In this document: positions 10,442 to 19,906 of the stretch, piece by piece | Layout of the letters: the number at the start of each line of letters is the position of its first letter | Position numbering within the stretch: position 1 is the first letter of the stretch | Origin: Marinibium conchae | GTDB taxonomy: Bacteria > Pseudomonadota > Gammaproteobacteria > Enterobacterales > Alteromonadaceae | Reading direction: 5' to 3' | DNA: 64,000 nucleotides | NCBI RefSeq assembly: GCF_015595035.1 | Contig: NZ_JADNRN010000001.1 | Span: 1,240,001-1,304,000 of the forward strand | Made by a program: the position numbers and the translations under genes | Notes under the pieces: generated by a model | Database searches by the model: none | Seen by the model: only the letters and a program-made list of their open reading frames with translations | What the model was told of the DNA's origin: nothing

Positions 10442-10483
10442 GCGTTTTGACTCTATAAGAAGTTTTTCTACCGCACTGCGCTA

Positions 10484-11002
10484 TTAAAATGCGCTAGTGT
10501 CTTGAAATAAACCCACTTTCAGATCTTTTGCCGCGTATATTTGCTTGCCATCGACTGATACAGTCCCATCTGCCAAGCCCATAAACAGTCTGCGCTTAAC
10601 GACACGCTTTAAATCTATTTCGTAAGTAACTTTTTTGGCGCTTGGTAATATTTGCCCTGTAAATTTAACTTCACCTACGCCTAACGCGCGTCCTTTACCT
10701 GGGCCACCAGACCAACCGAGGAAGAAGCCAACTAACTGCCACATTGCATCTAGCCCAAGGCAACCTGGCATCACAGGATCGCCAGGGAAGTGACAATCGA
10801 AAAACCAGAGGTCGGGAGTTATATCAAGCTCAGCAATGATATGCCCTTTACCAAACTCTCCACCATCTTCAGTAATAGAGGCGATTCTATCCATCATCAA
10901 CATATTTGGAGCAGGGAGTTGACTATTTCCGGGTCCAAACATTTCTCCAGAACTACATTTAAGAAGCTCGTCACGATTAAAACTAGATTGTCTATTTGTC
11001 AT
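10484..11002 (-). CDS. fabA: 3-hydroxydecanoyl-ACP dehydratase/isomerase FabA
   Basis: Dehydrates 3-hydroxydecanoyl-ACP and isomerises trans-2- to cis-3-decenoyl-ACP, the branch point for anaerobic-type unsaturated fatty acid synthesis. The 172 residues match the family exactly (E. coli 172). The hot-dog fold catalytic segment is visible: [19 protein letters not shown] with active-site His near 71 and Asp near 85, followed by [11 protein letters not shown]. The isomerase-specific [15 protein letters not shown] follows. A FabR-like operator lies 36-53 bases upstream of the ATG. Confidence 0.97.
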   Translation of the reverse strand: MTNRQSSFNRDELLKCSSGEMFGPGNSQLPAPNMLMMDRIASITEDGGEFGKGHIIAELDITPDLWFFDCHFPGDPVMPGCLGLDAMWQLVGFFLGWSGGPGKGRALGVGEVKFTGQILPSAKKVTYEIDLKRVVKRRLFMGLADGTVSVDGKQIYAAKDLKVGLFQDTSAF

Positions 11003-11037
11003 TTTTTTATCTATTGTTATTGAAGATAGGGTAATTT

Positions 11038-11055
11038 AGCGAACACTTGTACGCT
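11038..11055 (-). promoter_or_regulatory. Putative FabR operator upstream of fabA
   Basis: The 18-bp imperfect palindrome AGCGAACACTTGTACGCT closely resembles the FabR site known from E. coli fabA and fabB (AGCG-ACA...TGT-CGCT form). It lies 36-53 bases before the fabA start codon, a plausible promoter overlap. No fabR gene is in the window. Confidence 0.65.
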
Positions 11056-11144
11056 AAACAACTCTGAACAGTGAATTAAGCTAAAAAAACTGCTTTTTTT
11101 ACAGTACACTATTAAATAATTGGTTTTTTTATTAGAGAAATAGT

Positions 11145-11444
11145 ATGGCGCACCCAAAAAAATCTGCAAATGCAGAAAAGCAACGTCGCTTTCGTGAAAA
11201 ACAAAAAGCTTTGGGCAAGAAACTCATCAGGGGTTATGTTACACCTGCTGCTATGGAAAACTATCGAGAACTGGCTGAGAAAACGGGGTGGACAGACAGT
11301 GACATGCTTTCCAATTCATTACGCATAACCTATGCGGCCTATAAGAATGGGCAAATCCGTTTGCTAAATCAGTGGCTTAAAGAACAAGACCTAAAAAAAC
11401 AATTACTCCTGAAAAAAGAGCAGGCCAGCAATAAATCGGAGTAG
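11145..11444 (+). CDS. Small basic hypothetical protein, possibly DNA-binding
   Basis: I do not recognise a named family. The 99-residue protein begins with a Lys/Arg-rich segment (KQRRFREKQKALGKK), followed by a strand-like RGYVTPAAMENYRELAEK stretch and two predicted helices. The order of basic arm, short strand (LIRGYVTP) and two helices suggests a ribbon-helix-helix-like fold, but this is inference only. The C-terminus is a charged helix (WLKEQDLKKQLLLKKEQ). AGAGA lies about 6 bases before the ATG. It is monocistronic between divergent fabA and the convergent cryptochrome-like gene. Confidence 0.6.
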   Translation: MAHPKKSANAEKQRRFREKQKALGKKLIRGYVTPAAMENYRELAEKTGWTDSDMLSNSLRITYAAYKNGQIRLLNQWLKEQDLKKQLLLKKEQASNKSE

Positions 11445-11464
11445 TTGCAGGCTTTTTTATGGGG

Positions 11465-12931
11465 CTACACTGTGTGAATTGCTAGAATTCGGCTGGCTTC
11501 GTTTTTTACTTCGGCATGTTCTCGATAGGACCACATCCTGTCTCTCGCTTCTTTGCCTGCTTGCTCAATATCAATGATTGGAGCCGGATAGTCTTCCCCT
11601 ATTTCAAAATCATACATGGCCTCTTCCATTTTTGTCATAAGCCAGGGCTGATGAACTAGCGGTGATGGCAAATCTTTTAGTTCTGGTAACCACTTTTTAA
11701 TAAATATGGCATCAGGGTCTTTGTCGAGTGACTGTTTAACGGGATTGTAGATCCTCAAGGTATTGATCCCCGTTACACCCGCCTGCATTTGAAATTGTGG
11801 GTAATGAATGCCAGGTTCAAAATCGAGGAATTGCCGAGCTAAATAGGCTACGCCTAAGCGCCAATCGACGTTTAAGTGATGGCATAAGAAGCTGACGACC
11901 ATTGCCCGCATTCTGAAATTCAAATATCCGGTTGCTGCCACAGCTTTCATACAGGCATCTACAATAGGTACGCCCGTTTTGCCTTCTTCCCAAGCTTTTA
12001 CGCGCTTTAATGCAAGTTCTTTATTGCAGTAAGGAAAGTTCAGATAAGCTTTATTCACTGGCCTAAATTGCATAGAGGATTCTGATTCAAACTTCTGTAT
12101 AAAGTGACAATGCCAATGCAGTCTTGATTGCAAAGCTGAAATAGAACGAGCCCAACCTGGCCTTCCTTCTTCATTAACAGTATGTTGATACACTTGTTTC
12201 AATGAAATATTACCCCAGGCCAAATAAGGTGATAAGCGGCTACAGGTTTCCCGCGCGATGGTTGGATTGCCAATATTTCCGTAATATGATTTGCCCCTGG
12301 CTTTGAAAAAGTGCTTTAAGGTGAACCACGCTCGTCTCTCTCCGCCCACTTGCATTTTGGTGTTTTCAGTTTTCCATGCATCTGGGATAGAGGCTAGCCA
12401 ATCTTGCAAAGGCTCAGGTAATTGTAAATCAAAAGGCTGTAGTGCTTGATAGTTAGGCCTTGCCTGAGCTGATAATACGCGATTGTTCCACAGACTACTC
12501 CATTTCTTCCTGTTGGGCAGGGGCCGATAAACCGCGCCATTTTCACACTCATACCAAGCTAAGTTTTGACTCTTAAAGTATTTCTTCAATATTTTGTCGC
12601 GACTGAAAGTATGCTCAAGTCCAACTTCTTCATGACTAAAAACGGATTTAATATGCAGATGCGAATGGATTTCGGTGAAAATACGCTGAGCATCTCCTTC
12701 AAATACGTAAATAGATGCGCCATAGTCATAGAGTTGCTCATTTAAATCGCATATCGATTGCCAAATGAAGCGCCAGTGGCGCTCATCAAAATGAGGATCG
12801 TTTACTTGATCCGGCTCTATAATGTAAATAAAAAGAATCTTGTTGCCGGTATTTATTGCAGCATCAATCGCGGAATTATCCCGCAGTCGCAAGTCTCTTT
12901 TAAACCAAACAACGGATATAGATGCAGTCAA
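11465..12931 (-). CDS. Divergent cryptochrome/photolyase-family flavoprotein lacking canonical repair residues
   Basis: A 488-residue protein with the photolyase N-terminal antenna domain ([13 protein letters not shown], about 1-130) and the helical FAD-binding domain (about 200-430). Against E. coli PhrB by eye, hallmark residues differ: Glu274 corresponds to Arg270, Asn341 to Phe339, Asn378 to His376 and electron-transfer Trp382 to Phe380. Other conserved parts are intact ([37 protein letters not shown]), so this looks like a distinct conserved subfamily rather than a decaying gene. Its function (light sensing, other repair, or other flavin chemistry) cannot be told from sequence. It follows the CRY-DASH gene by 3 bases on the same strand, so they form an operon. 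Confidence 0.85.
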   Translation of the reverse strand: MTASISVVWFKRDLRLRDNSAIDAAINTGNKILFIYIIEPDQVNDPHFDERHWRFIWQSICDLNEQLYDYGASIYVFEGDAQRIFTEIHSHLHIKSVFSHEEVGLEHTFSRDKILKKYFKSQNLAWYECENGAVYRPLPNRKKWSSLWNNRVLSAQARPNYQALQPFDLQLPEPLQDWLASIPDAWKTENTKMQVGGERRAWFTLKHFFKARGKSYYGNIGNPTIARETCSRLSPYLAWGNISLKQVYQHTVNEEGRPGWARSISALQSRLHWHCHFIQKFESESSMQFRPVNKAYLNFPYCNKELALKRVKAWEEGKTGVPIVDACMKAVAATGYLNFRMRAMVVSFLCHHLNVDWRLGVAYLARQFLDFEPGIHYPQFQMQAGVTGINTLRIYNPVKQSLDKDPDAIFIKKWLPELKDLPSPLVHQPWLMTKMEEAMYDFEIGEDYPAPIIDIEQAGKEARDRMWSYREHAEVKNEASRILAIHTV

Positions 12932-12934
12932 AAG

Positions 12935-14302
12935 CTACCTTAAATATTTATCAATGAAGTGCATATTGGGATCGTATGTTTGTGTTTGTTTTTCTAAATT
13001 AAACTGTCGATGACCACGAGGGTCAGCACCGACCCCGGCGAGGTATTGCCAATTTCCGAAGTTACTGGCAACGTCAAAGTCAATAAGTTGATACTCAAAA
13101 TATGCAGCGCCATAGCGCCAGTCTTGATTCAACTCATGAACAAAACAGCTCGCAACTAGCTGTCTGCCGCGATTTGACATAAATCCGGTTTCTTTCAACT
13201 GCTTCATGCAGGCATCTACAATCTTATAGCCGGTTTCTCCCTGAATCCACGAAGTAATTGTAGCTTCAGAAAATGTTGTGCTAGGGCGTTTATCTTGTAC
13301 TCCGCCAAAGTAAAATAAGCGGCTTTTGTGAACGAACATGTTCCAGTGAAAATATTCTCGCCACAGCAACTCGAAAAACAACCAATACGTTGACTCATTT
13401 TTTGTACGTTGGCTTTCATAACGTTTGAGCTCTTTGTCTATCGTTCTAGCACTGGTGCAGCCGTGAGCTAGCCAAGCGGAAAGCTTGCTAGAGAAATCCC
13501 ATCCATCTAGTCCATTTCGCGTTTCTTTATATCGACTTATGCAGTCACTTTCCCATAAATAATAGTGCAACTGTGAAAGTGCTGCCGTTTCACCCCCAAT
13601 GAGCTTACCACTTCCTTGCTCATGCTCGAATCCTGCTTGTTCCTCGAGCCTATAAAACGTTAAACGCGTAAAATCGTCTGGTAGTGCAGGAAGTGCTGGC
13701 ATGGATTGTTGTTCGTCGGGCTGCTGTTCAACGTATTTTACAGAACAATACTTTTCGACTTTTTTTCTAAAAGGAGAAAAGTTTTGTGGCAAATTTTCTA
13801 TTGAGAAGGGGAAGTCGCTCTGCTCATATAAGAGGCCACTATTCTTGCTGATATACTCAAGTTCTGGATGACTTTTTGCTAAATTTTGACATACAGACTG
13901 CCATTGATTTATTTCATTTACACCGCAATGCCATTCGCTGGCAATGTAGTCAATATTTAAGACTTTAACGATGTGACTAATAATGTCGACCCCATAAGTA
14001 TCGGAGCTATGTGGCATGGTGTTTAAACTCGGTTGCTCTGATGACAATACAAATAACTCTTGCTTTACCTTTCGCAGATTGCGTTGCAGGTCGAGCAAAG
14101 CTTCATCCACAAAACGACGTTTTTTTGGACCTGAAATTTCGGCATCCGATAAGTCATATATTGACGAAAACGGGTCATCGTTGTCTTTTCTCAGGTAGAT
14201 AAACACAATGCGGTCGCATTTCTTTTTCAAGCATGCTAGCGACTCATTTTGTTGAAGGCGTAAGTCTTTTCTGAACCAGTATAAGCCGATTTTTTCTGTC
14301 AT
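12935..14302 (-). CDS. DASH-family cryptochrome
   Basis: CRY-DASH flavoproteins repair CPD lesions in single-stranded or looped DNA and may also signal. The 455-residue protein starts YWFRKDLRLQQNES (antenna domain) and contains the FAD-domain segments ELLWREYFHWN near 305, GYKIVDACMKQL and NRGRQLVASCF. The DASH-typical NWQYLAGVGADPRG is followed by NLEKQTQTYDP. I start it at the ATG at 14302 because AGG lies 8 bases upstream. An in-frame GTG five codons earlier has no better signal. It is first in a two-gene arm facing the phrB arm; the 139 bases between them must hold both promoters. Confidence 0.93.
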   Translation of the reverse strand: MTEKIGLYWFRKDLRLQQNESLACLKKKCDRIVFIYLRKDNDDPFSSIYDLSDAEISGPKKRRFVDEALLDLQRNLRKVKQELFVLSSEQPSLNTMPHSSDTYGVDIISHIVKVLNIDYIASEWHCGVNEINQWQSVCQNLAKSHPELEYISKNSGLLYEQSDFPFSIENLPQNFSPFRKKVEKYCSVKYVEQQPDEQQSMPALPALPDDFTRLTFYRLEEQAGFEHEQGSGKLIGGETAALSQLHYYLWESDCISRYKETRNGLDGWDFSSKLSAWLAHGCTSARTIDKELKRYESQRTKNESTYWLFFELLWREYFHWNMFVHKSRLFYFGGVQDKRPSTTFSEATITSWIQGETGYKIVDACMKQLKETGFMSNRGRQLVASCFVHELNQDWRYGAAYFEYQLIDFDVASNFGNWQYLAGVGADPRGHRQFNLEKQTQTYDPNMHFIDKYLR

Positions 14303-14441
14303 GTGAAAACCTAACACTAGAATGTATTTTGTATTAAAACTATTACTAATAACTCGGTTTTTTCGATCTTATTTATTGTTGGGAAAGTAAATATAATATC
14401 TAGTTGCTTCAAAATCTTCACCTAAGCATTAAGGCATTTAC
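14303..14441. promoter_or_regulatory. Divergent promoter region of the photolyase island
   Basis: This AT-rich gap separates the leftward CRY-DASH arm from the rightward phrB arm, so it should drive both. I see no operator I can name with confidence, and no obvious hairpin. Candidate -10-like stretches (TATAAT at 14391-14396 on the + strand) exist, but the sequence is too AT-rich to decide. Confidence 0.4.
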
Positions 14442-15908
14442 ATGACCAAGCAAACTCGCCAAGGCCCAATCATAGTATGGTTCAGGCAAGATCTACGTAT
14501 TCAGGATAACCCAGCACTAACATTCGCTTCCGACAACGCTGATATTATTCCAGTATTTATCAATGATGAAAGTGCGCCTGACTATGCTCAACTTGGCGCA
14601 GCCAGTAAGTGGTGGTTGCACCACTCATTATTAAGCTTAAACAAAGACCTAGCCAATAAGCTACTTGTGTTAAGCGGCGATGCTAAAGCTCAGCTTGATA
14701 AACTCGCGAGCGACGTCGATGCTCAAGCGATTGTTTGGAATCGTTGTTATGAGCCATGGCAGAGGGAGAGAGATGAGCATATTAAAAATCATTTTAAAGC
14801 GATGGGGGTCTCTGCAAGAAGCTTTAATGGTTCATTACTTTGGGAGCCAATGCAGGTCTTAAAGAAGGATGGCACCCCTTATAAAGTGTTCACACCTTAC
14901 TATCGAAAAGGTTGTCTACAGCGCGATAATCCTCGCTTCCCGCTGGCGAAACCACAAAATATCGAGATTTTTGATGGCAGTAAAATATACCAACAATACA
15001 CGGGTGAACAAGGTGTTGAACAACTCACTCTACTTCCTAACATTGTATGGTATGAGCACATTAACACTATGTGGTCGCCGGGAGAGCGGGGCGCGGCAGA
15101 CCGACTTTCTCGCTTTATTTCTGAGGCGGCAACTAGTTATCAAAATGATAGAAATTTACCTGCAGTAAAAGGAACTTCCTTATTGTCACCGCATTTGCAC
15201 TTTGGAGAGGTATCTCCAAATCAGGTGTGGTTTGCGATTTTAGGTGCGTTTGATAACGCCTTCGATCATAAAGACTTAGATGTTTATCTATCTGAATTAG
15301 GATGGAGAGAATTTTCCTATTATCTTTTATACCATTGGCCTGACATTAACCAAAAAAACTTCAACTCGAAATTTGACCACTTTCCGTGGCGTGATTCTGC
15401 CAAAGACCTCAAAGCGTGGCAATTTGGAAATACTGGAATACCCATTGTAGACGCTGGAATGCGAGAGTTATACAAGACAGGTTATATGCATAACCGAGTC
15501 AGGATGATCGTGGGGTCATTCCTGGTCAAAAACCTCCTAATTGACTGGCGTGAAGGCGAAAGGTGGTTTTGGGATTGCCTCGTTGACGCAGATTTAGCAA
15601 GCAACTCATCTGGCTGGCAATGGGTGGCGGGCTCTGGTGCAGACGCTTCTCCTTACTTTAGAGTGTTTAATCCTCTTCTCCAAGGCGAAAAATTTGATAA
15701 AGAGGGAGAGTATGTTAAGACTTATTGCCCCGAGTTATCAAAACTTCCCAAGAAATTCATTCATCAGCCGTGGGCTGCTGATAGCAATATTTTAAAAGCC
15801 TGCGGTATTGAGCTAGGTAAAACTTACCCCAAACCAATCGTTGATTTAAAAGCATCTCGTCAACGAGCCTTGGATGCATTCTCAAAGATGAAAGAGGCTG
15901 ACGTTTAG
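14442..15908 (+). CDS. phrB: Class I CPD photolyase
   Basis: Splits cyclobutane pyrimidine dimers in duplex DNA using FADH- and light. It is 488 residues, close to E. coli PhrB (472). The antenna domain begins IVWFRQDLRIQDNPA. The repair residues missing from the paralogue at 11465-12931 are all present: SELGWREF near 284-291 (Glu), MHNRVRM near 350 (Asn) and SNSSGWQWVAG near 388-396 (Asn and electron-transfer Trp pair), then RVFNPLLQGEKFD. It is followed after 4 bases by the FeS-type photolyase gene, so the two are almost certainly co-transcribed. Confidence 0.95.
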   Translation: MTKQTRQGPIIVWFRQDLRIQDNPALTFASDNADIIPVFINDESAPDYAQLGAASKWWLHHSLLSLNKDLANKLLVLSGDAKAQLDKLASDVDAQAIVWNRCYEPWQRERDEHIKNHFKAMGVSARSFNGSLLWEPMQVLKKDGTPYKVFTPYYRKGCLQRDNPRFPLAKPQNIEIFDGSKIYQQYTGEQGVEQLTLLPNIVWYEHINTMWSPGERGAADRLSRFISEAATSYQNDRNLPAVKGTSLLSPHLHFGEVSPNQVWFAILGAFDNAFDHKDLDVYLSELGWREFSYYLLYHWPDINQKNFNSKFDHFPWRDSAKDLKAWQFGNTGIPIVDAGMRELYKTGYMHNRVRMIVGSFLVKNLLIDWREGERWFWDCLVDADLASNSSGWQWVAGSGADASPYFRVFNPLLQGEKFDKEGEYVKTYCPELSKLPKKFIHQPWAADSNILKACGIELGKTYPKPIVDLKASRQRALDAFSKMKEADV

Positions 15909-15912
15909 TATT

Positions 15913-17451
15913 ATGTCTAACATTATTCTTATTCTTGGCGATCAACTCAATTTGCAGATGAATTCACTTCAGGGAGTTGATAAAGATACTGACCGTATAC
16001 TCATGGCGGAAGTGAAAACTGAAGCCACCTACGTAAAACATCATAAGAAAAAAATTGTTTTTGTTTTCAGCGCTATGCGCCACTTCGCACTGTTGCTGCG
16101 TGAAAAGGGCTACAATGTTGATTATTACAGATACGATTCGCCTGACAACAAAGGCTCACTCTATGCTCATGTTGAGGATGCTGTTGCAAGTTATCAGCCA
16201 GAGAAAGTCTGCGTCGCACATCCTGGCGAATACCGGTTGTTGAGTGAAATCAAACAGTGGGAGAGCAAACTTGGTGTTGCTGTAGAAATTAGCTCAGATA
16301 ACCGCTTCATCGCTGAACAACATTTCTTTGCTGACTGGGCAGAAGGTAAAAAACAATTTCGCATGGAATTTTTTTACAGAGAATTGCGAAAGCATACTGG
16401 ACTATTGATGGAGGGAAATCAGCCAAGCGGTGGAAAATGGAATTATGATGCCGATAACAGGGAGTCTTTTAAAAAAGCCCCCGACATTCCTCCACCAAGC
16501 ACATTCGAAGTCGATGACATAACCAAAGAGGTCATTGACCTTGTAAACATCGAATTCTCAGGACACTTTGGCTCACTTGATGACTTTCACTTTGCGGTTA
16601 CCAGAGCTGAGGCACTCAAGGTACTCGATACATTTATTGACGAGCGCTTAGAAAAATTTGGACAATATCAAGACGCTATGCTTGAGGGTGATCCATGGCT
16701 TTACCACAGTCACATTGGCCTTTATCTGAACACAGGCCTGTTGATGCCGATGGAAGTCTTGTTGGCTGCGCAAAATGCCTTTGATAATGATAAGGCACCA
16801 CTTAACTCCGTGGAAGGTTTTATCCGGCAAATATTAGGCTGGAGGGAGTATGTTCGTGGCTTTTATTGGTATTTTATGCCAGGACTTAAGGATAAAAATT
16901 ACTTAAACGCGCAACGTAATCTGCCCGATTTTTTCTGGACGGCTAATACTAAAATGAATTGTTTATCGCAATGCGTACAGGACACACATCAACATGCATA
17001 TGCACATCACATTCAACGTTTGATGGTCTTAGGAAATTTTGCGCTATTGGCTGGACTCGAACCAAAACAAGTTAATGAATGGTATTTACTTGTCTATGCT
17101 GACGCCTATGAGTGGGTTGAAATGCCAAACGTCAGTGCGATGGTGCTGTTTGCCGACGGTGGGCATTTAGCCAGCAAGCCTTACGCCGCAAGCGGGTCAT
17201 ATATTAATAAAATGTCGAATTATTGCGGTAGCTGCCACTATAGTGTCAAAGAGAAAACGGGGGCTCAAGCTTGTCCCTTTAATTATTTGTATTGGCATTT
17301 CGTTGAGCGCAACCGAGATAAATTTGAAAACAATCCTCGTATGGCTATGATCTATCGAACAATGACTAAAATGGATGAAACAAAAGTTAAACACATGTTT
17401 GAAGACGCCGATACATTTCTTATTTGCTTAGATAATAATGAAGAAGTGTGA
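15913..17451 (+). CDS. FeS-BCP type bacterial (6-4) photolyase/cryptochrome
   Basis: Member of the iron-sulfur bacterial cryptochrome/photolyase family (Agrobacterium PhrB, Rhodobacter CryB), which repairs (6-4) photoproducts with FAD, a ribolumazine antenna and a [4Fe-4S] cluster. The 512-residue protein starts [10 protein letters not shown], as this family does. Cluster-ligand cysteines fall at 350, 438, 441 and 454 ([19 protein letters not shown]), the numbering reported for Agrobacterium Phr[12 protein letters not shown] and the [12 protein letters not shown] segment are also typical. Its 3' end overlaps the DUF2256 gene by 14 bases. Confidence 0.93.
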   Translation: MSNIILILGDQLNLQMNSLQGVDKDTDRILMAEVKTEATYVKHHKKKIVFVFSAMRHFALLLREKGYNVDYYRYDSPDNKGSLYAHVEDAVASYQPEKVCVAHPGEYRLLSEIKQWESKLGVAVEISSDNRFIAEQHFFADWAEGKKQFRMEFFYRELRKHTGLLMEGNQPSGGKWNYDADNRESFKKAPDIPPPSTFEVDDITKEVIDLVNIEFSGHFGSLDDFHFAVTRAEALKVLDTFIDERLEKFGQYQDAMLEGDPWLYHSHIGLYLNTGLLMPMEVLLAAQNAFDNDKAPLNSVEGFIRQILGWREYVRGFYWYFMPGLKDKNYLNAQRNLPDFFWTANTKMNCLSQCVQDTHQHAYAHHIQRLMVLGNFALLAGLEPKQVNEWYLLVYADAYEWVEMPNVSAMVLFADGGHLASKPYAASGSYINKMSNYCGSCHYSVKEKTGAQACPFNYLYWHFVERNRDKFENNPRMAMIYRTMTKMDETKVKHMFEDADTFLICLDNNEEV

Positions 17452-17578
17452 CTTACCCCAAAAACAGTGCCCTGTATGTGACAGGCCATTTTCCTGGCGG
17501 AAAAAATGGGAGAGGAACTGGGAAACAGTGAAATATTGCTCAAAACGCTGCGCTTCTAACAGAAAAAAAGTGCAATAA
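17438..17578 (+). CDS. DUF2256 family zinc-ribbon microprotein
   Basis: A 46-residue gene easily missed because of its size. The protein has [18 protein letters not shown], then KYCSKRC, giving a CxxC...CxxxC zinc-ribbon-like pattern (Cys 11, 14, 34, 38) and a basic tail. This matches the DUF2256 family, often found beside photolyase genes. Function is unknown; a small nucleic-acid-binding partner of the photolyases is a reasonable inference. It begins inside the end of the FeS-type photolyase gene in another frame (14-base overlap), so expression is coupled to it. Confidence 0.88.
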   Translation: MKKCDLPQKQCPVCDRPFSWRKKWERNWETVKYCSKRCASNRKKVQ

Positions 17579-17605
17579 AGGTATAACCACAAACCTCTGT
17601 TTTTA

Positions 17606-17626
17606 TTGTTTATTTTTAATAAACAA
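17606..17626 (+). terminator. AT-rich hairpin after the photolyase island
   Basis: TTGTTTATT and AATAAACAA form a perfect 9-bp stem around TTT, 28 bases after the DUF2256 stop. The stem is entirely weak pairs bar two G-C and lacks a strong T-run, so it may be a weak terminator or a simple palindrome. Confidence 0.4.
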
Positions 17627-17766
17627 CCTTAATTTAGCTTGATTATTGATATTTTAGTATAAAGTTGTATACTCTATTTTCGCATTTTTAAAAGGAAAAG
17701 AAAATCACCCAATAAATACAGAGTCTGTCATGATGCACTCGGTCTCTGTCAAATGAGTCTAATGCT

Positions 17767-19896
17767 ATGTCAGAGCAAGACGCAATCATTACGAAACTGA
17801 AGCGCAGGTTAGAAAGAGAGAAGGCGGCAAAGCTACAAGCCGAAGAAATCTTATCTGCCAAGAGCCTCGAGCTTTATAACAAGCACATCGAGTCAAACGA
17901 ATCTAAACGTTTACTTGAGATGGCGCTTTGGGCAAGTGGTGAATCTATATGGAGTTGGCATAGCGATTCGGATACCTTCTATTTCAAAGAATTTTCGGTT
18001 AATGCTACTGAAGTTATAGAAAGCCACATTAGCTTCCAAGACTTTCTTAGCAGAGTTCATCCTGATGATCTTGATAACCTGCAGGTTAATTGGTCGTCTC
18101 ACAAAATGGGTTTTTCAACTGATGTCGATTGTTCATATCGCATCAAAAAACAAAATGATTACGCGTGGATCAGATTCAAAGGGAGAGTTGTCGCCTTTGA
18201 TGACAACGCTGCCCAAACCATCATCGGCACCTTAAAAGATGTAACAGAACTGATAGAGACTGAAGAGTCATCTAAGTTGATGTCCTATGCCTTCTCTCGT
18301 TCAAACGATCCGATGTTAATAGTCAACAAGGGCTTGCGATTGGTCGAAGCGAATGAAGCCTTCTGTTCACTGTCAAATATTCCATCGCAGTCAATTAACC
18401 GCTTTAGTTTATCAAAGTTTTTAAAATTAAGTCGGCTCGAACTTGAAGATCTGCAAGAGTCATCTCAACTGAATATGGAAACAAAACTGTTTTTGACTCC
18501 TGAAGAAAATGTCGATGTGGAATTATCCATCAGCGAATTCAAAGCAAACGAAACCTCAAGTGATTATTATATTGTGGCTCTACGTGACCTTACTGAAAAG
18601 AAAAAAGCTGAGCGTGCATTATATAAACTTGCTCACTTCGACCCAGTGAGTAAATTACTGAACAGAACCGCCTTTAAATCTCGTTATGAAATGCTTTGTA
18701 AACTGGGTAAATATTCGCAGCTAGCAATGGTCTTCATTGAAATAGAGGGCTTCAAAGACATAAGCGACCAATTTGGTCATGAAGCCTGCGATAAGTTAAT
18801 TGCTGAGTTTTCTTCTAAGCTAAAAGACAAAGTTGAGCATAACGAATCCCTCTGCAGATGGGGAAATACTGAATTTTGCTTTTTGCTAAAAGTTGACTCT
18901 AGTGCTTCATTAAGCTCGCAAATTAAAGCACTAGAACTCTTTTTAACTTCAACAAAGCTTGACATTCAAGGTCATGCACTGGCAACAACTTTCTCTATTG
19001 GTGTCACCAAGATAGAGGAGCGCAACCTAAATTTTGACCAAATTGCACGAGACACAGACGCAGCGATGTTCAAGGCTAAGTCCTTAGGTAAGAATCGCAG
19101 TCAATTATTCTATGAGGGTATTGCGGACGAAGCACTTAGACGCTTAAGAATGCTCAATGAGCTGAGAACAGCGTTGGAAGAAGAAAGCCTCATTTTTGTA
19201 CTTCAAGGTAAATACGATCAAAACCGACAATTAATAGGAGCCGAGATCCTTTGTCGTTGGGAATCCAGTACTTTCGGACAAGTATCACCGGGTGAGTTTG
19301 TCCCAATAATCGAACAGTATGGTATGGAATCACAACTTGGCTTATTAGCTGTTAAGCGCGCGGCCACGTACTCAAGGGTACTAAAAGACTACGGTGTTGA
19401 AATTCCGATATCCGTTAACATTTCGTCACCACAAATTATGCAGGAGGGCTTTCTTTACGATATTTGTGCAATCTGCGAACAACAGAAAGTTGCCCACAAA
19501 AACATTGAACTTGAAATTACCGAGTCCGTCTTTATGTTTGAAGAGAAAGAGCCAGCAACTATCTTGAGACAGATCCAAGCCGCTGGTTTTCGAATATCTC
19601 TTGATGATTTTGGCACCGGTTACAGTTCGTTGAGCTACTTACAGCAATTTCAATTTGACGTGGTTAAGGTTGATCGTTCCTTTATTCTCGAATTGAACGA
19701 CAACGAACGTGCCTACAACCTCTTCATTGCTATAATGAATATGTGCAAAGCCTTAAAAACTGAAACAGTCGTTGAAGGTATCGAAACTGAGGAACAGTTT
19801 AAAATACTCAACGAAGCTGGCGTAAACAAGTTTCAAGGATTCTTATTAGGTCGCCCAATCATACTCGATGACTTTGTCAAAAATATGCTTCACTAA
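17767..19896 (+). CDS. PAS-GGDEF(degenerate)-EAL c-di-GMP phosphodiesterase
   Basis: A soluble 709-residue signalling protein. A short N-terminal coiled coil (about 5-50) leads to one or two PAS folds (WSWHSDSDTFYF near 58; second from about 175). The GGDEF domain (about 280-430) has a broken active site, WGNTEF in place of GGDEF, so cyclase activity is unlikely. The EAL domain (about 455-705) keeps its metal and catalytic residues: EIL in place of EAL, VNISS, ELEITES, DDFGTGYSS, KVDRSF, VVEGIET and QGFLLGRP. It should hydrolyse c-di-GMP under PAS control. It stands alone after the photolyase island, with no strong ribosome binding site visible. Confidence 0.9.
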   Translation: MSEQDAIITKLKRRLEREKAAKLQAEEILSAKSLELYNKHIESNESKRLLEMALWASGESIWSWHSDSDTFYFKEFSVNATEVIESHISFQDFLSRVHPDDLDNLQVNWSSHKMGFSTDVDCSYRIKKQNDYAWIRFKGRVVAFDDNAAQTIIGTLKDVTELIETEESSKLMSYAFSRSNDPMLIVNKGLRLVEANEAFCSLSNIPSQSINRFSLSKFLKLSRLELEDLQESSQLNMETKLFLTPEENVDVELSISEFKANETSSDYYIVALRDLTEKKKAERALYKLAHFDPVSKLLNRTAFKSRYEMLCKLGKYSQLAMVFIEIEGFKDISDQFGHEACDKLIAEFSSKLKDKVEHNESLCRWGNTEFCFLLKVDSSASLSSQIKALELFLTSTKLDIQGHALATTFSIGVTKIEERNLNFDQIARDTDAAMFKAKSLGKNRSQLFYEGIADEALRRLRMLNELRTALEEESLIFVLQGKYDQNRQLIGAEILCRWESSTFGQVSPGEFVPIIEQYGMESQLGLLAVKRAATYSRVLKDYGVEIPISVNISSPQIMQEGFLYDICAICEQQKVAHKNIELEITESVFMFEEKEPATILRQIQAAGFRISLDDFGTGYSSLSYLQQFQFDVVKVDRSFILELNDNERAYNLFIAIMNMCKALKTETVVEGIETEEQFKILNEAGVNKFQGFLLGRPIILDDFVKNMLH

Positions 19897-19906
19897 ACGC
19901 AAACAT

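Noticed and set aside
14303-14317. GTG start five codons upstream for the CRY-DASH gene
   Set aside because: The ATG at 14302 aligns better with DASH N-termini and has AGG at a proper distance; the GTG gains nothing.
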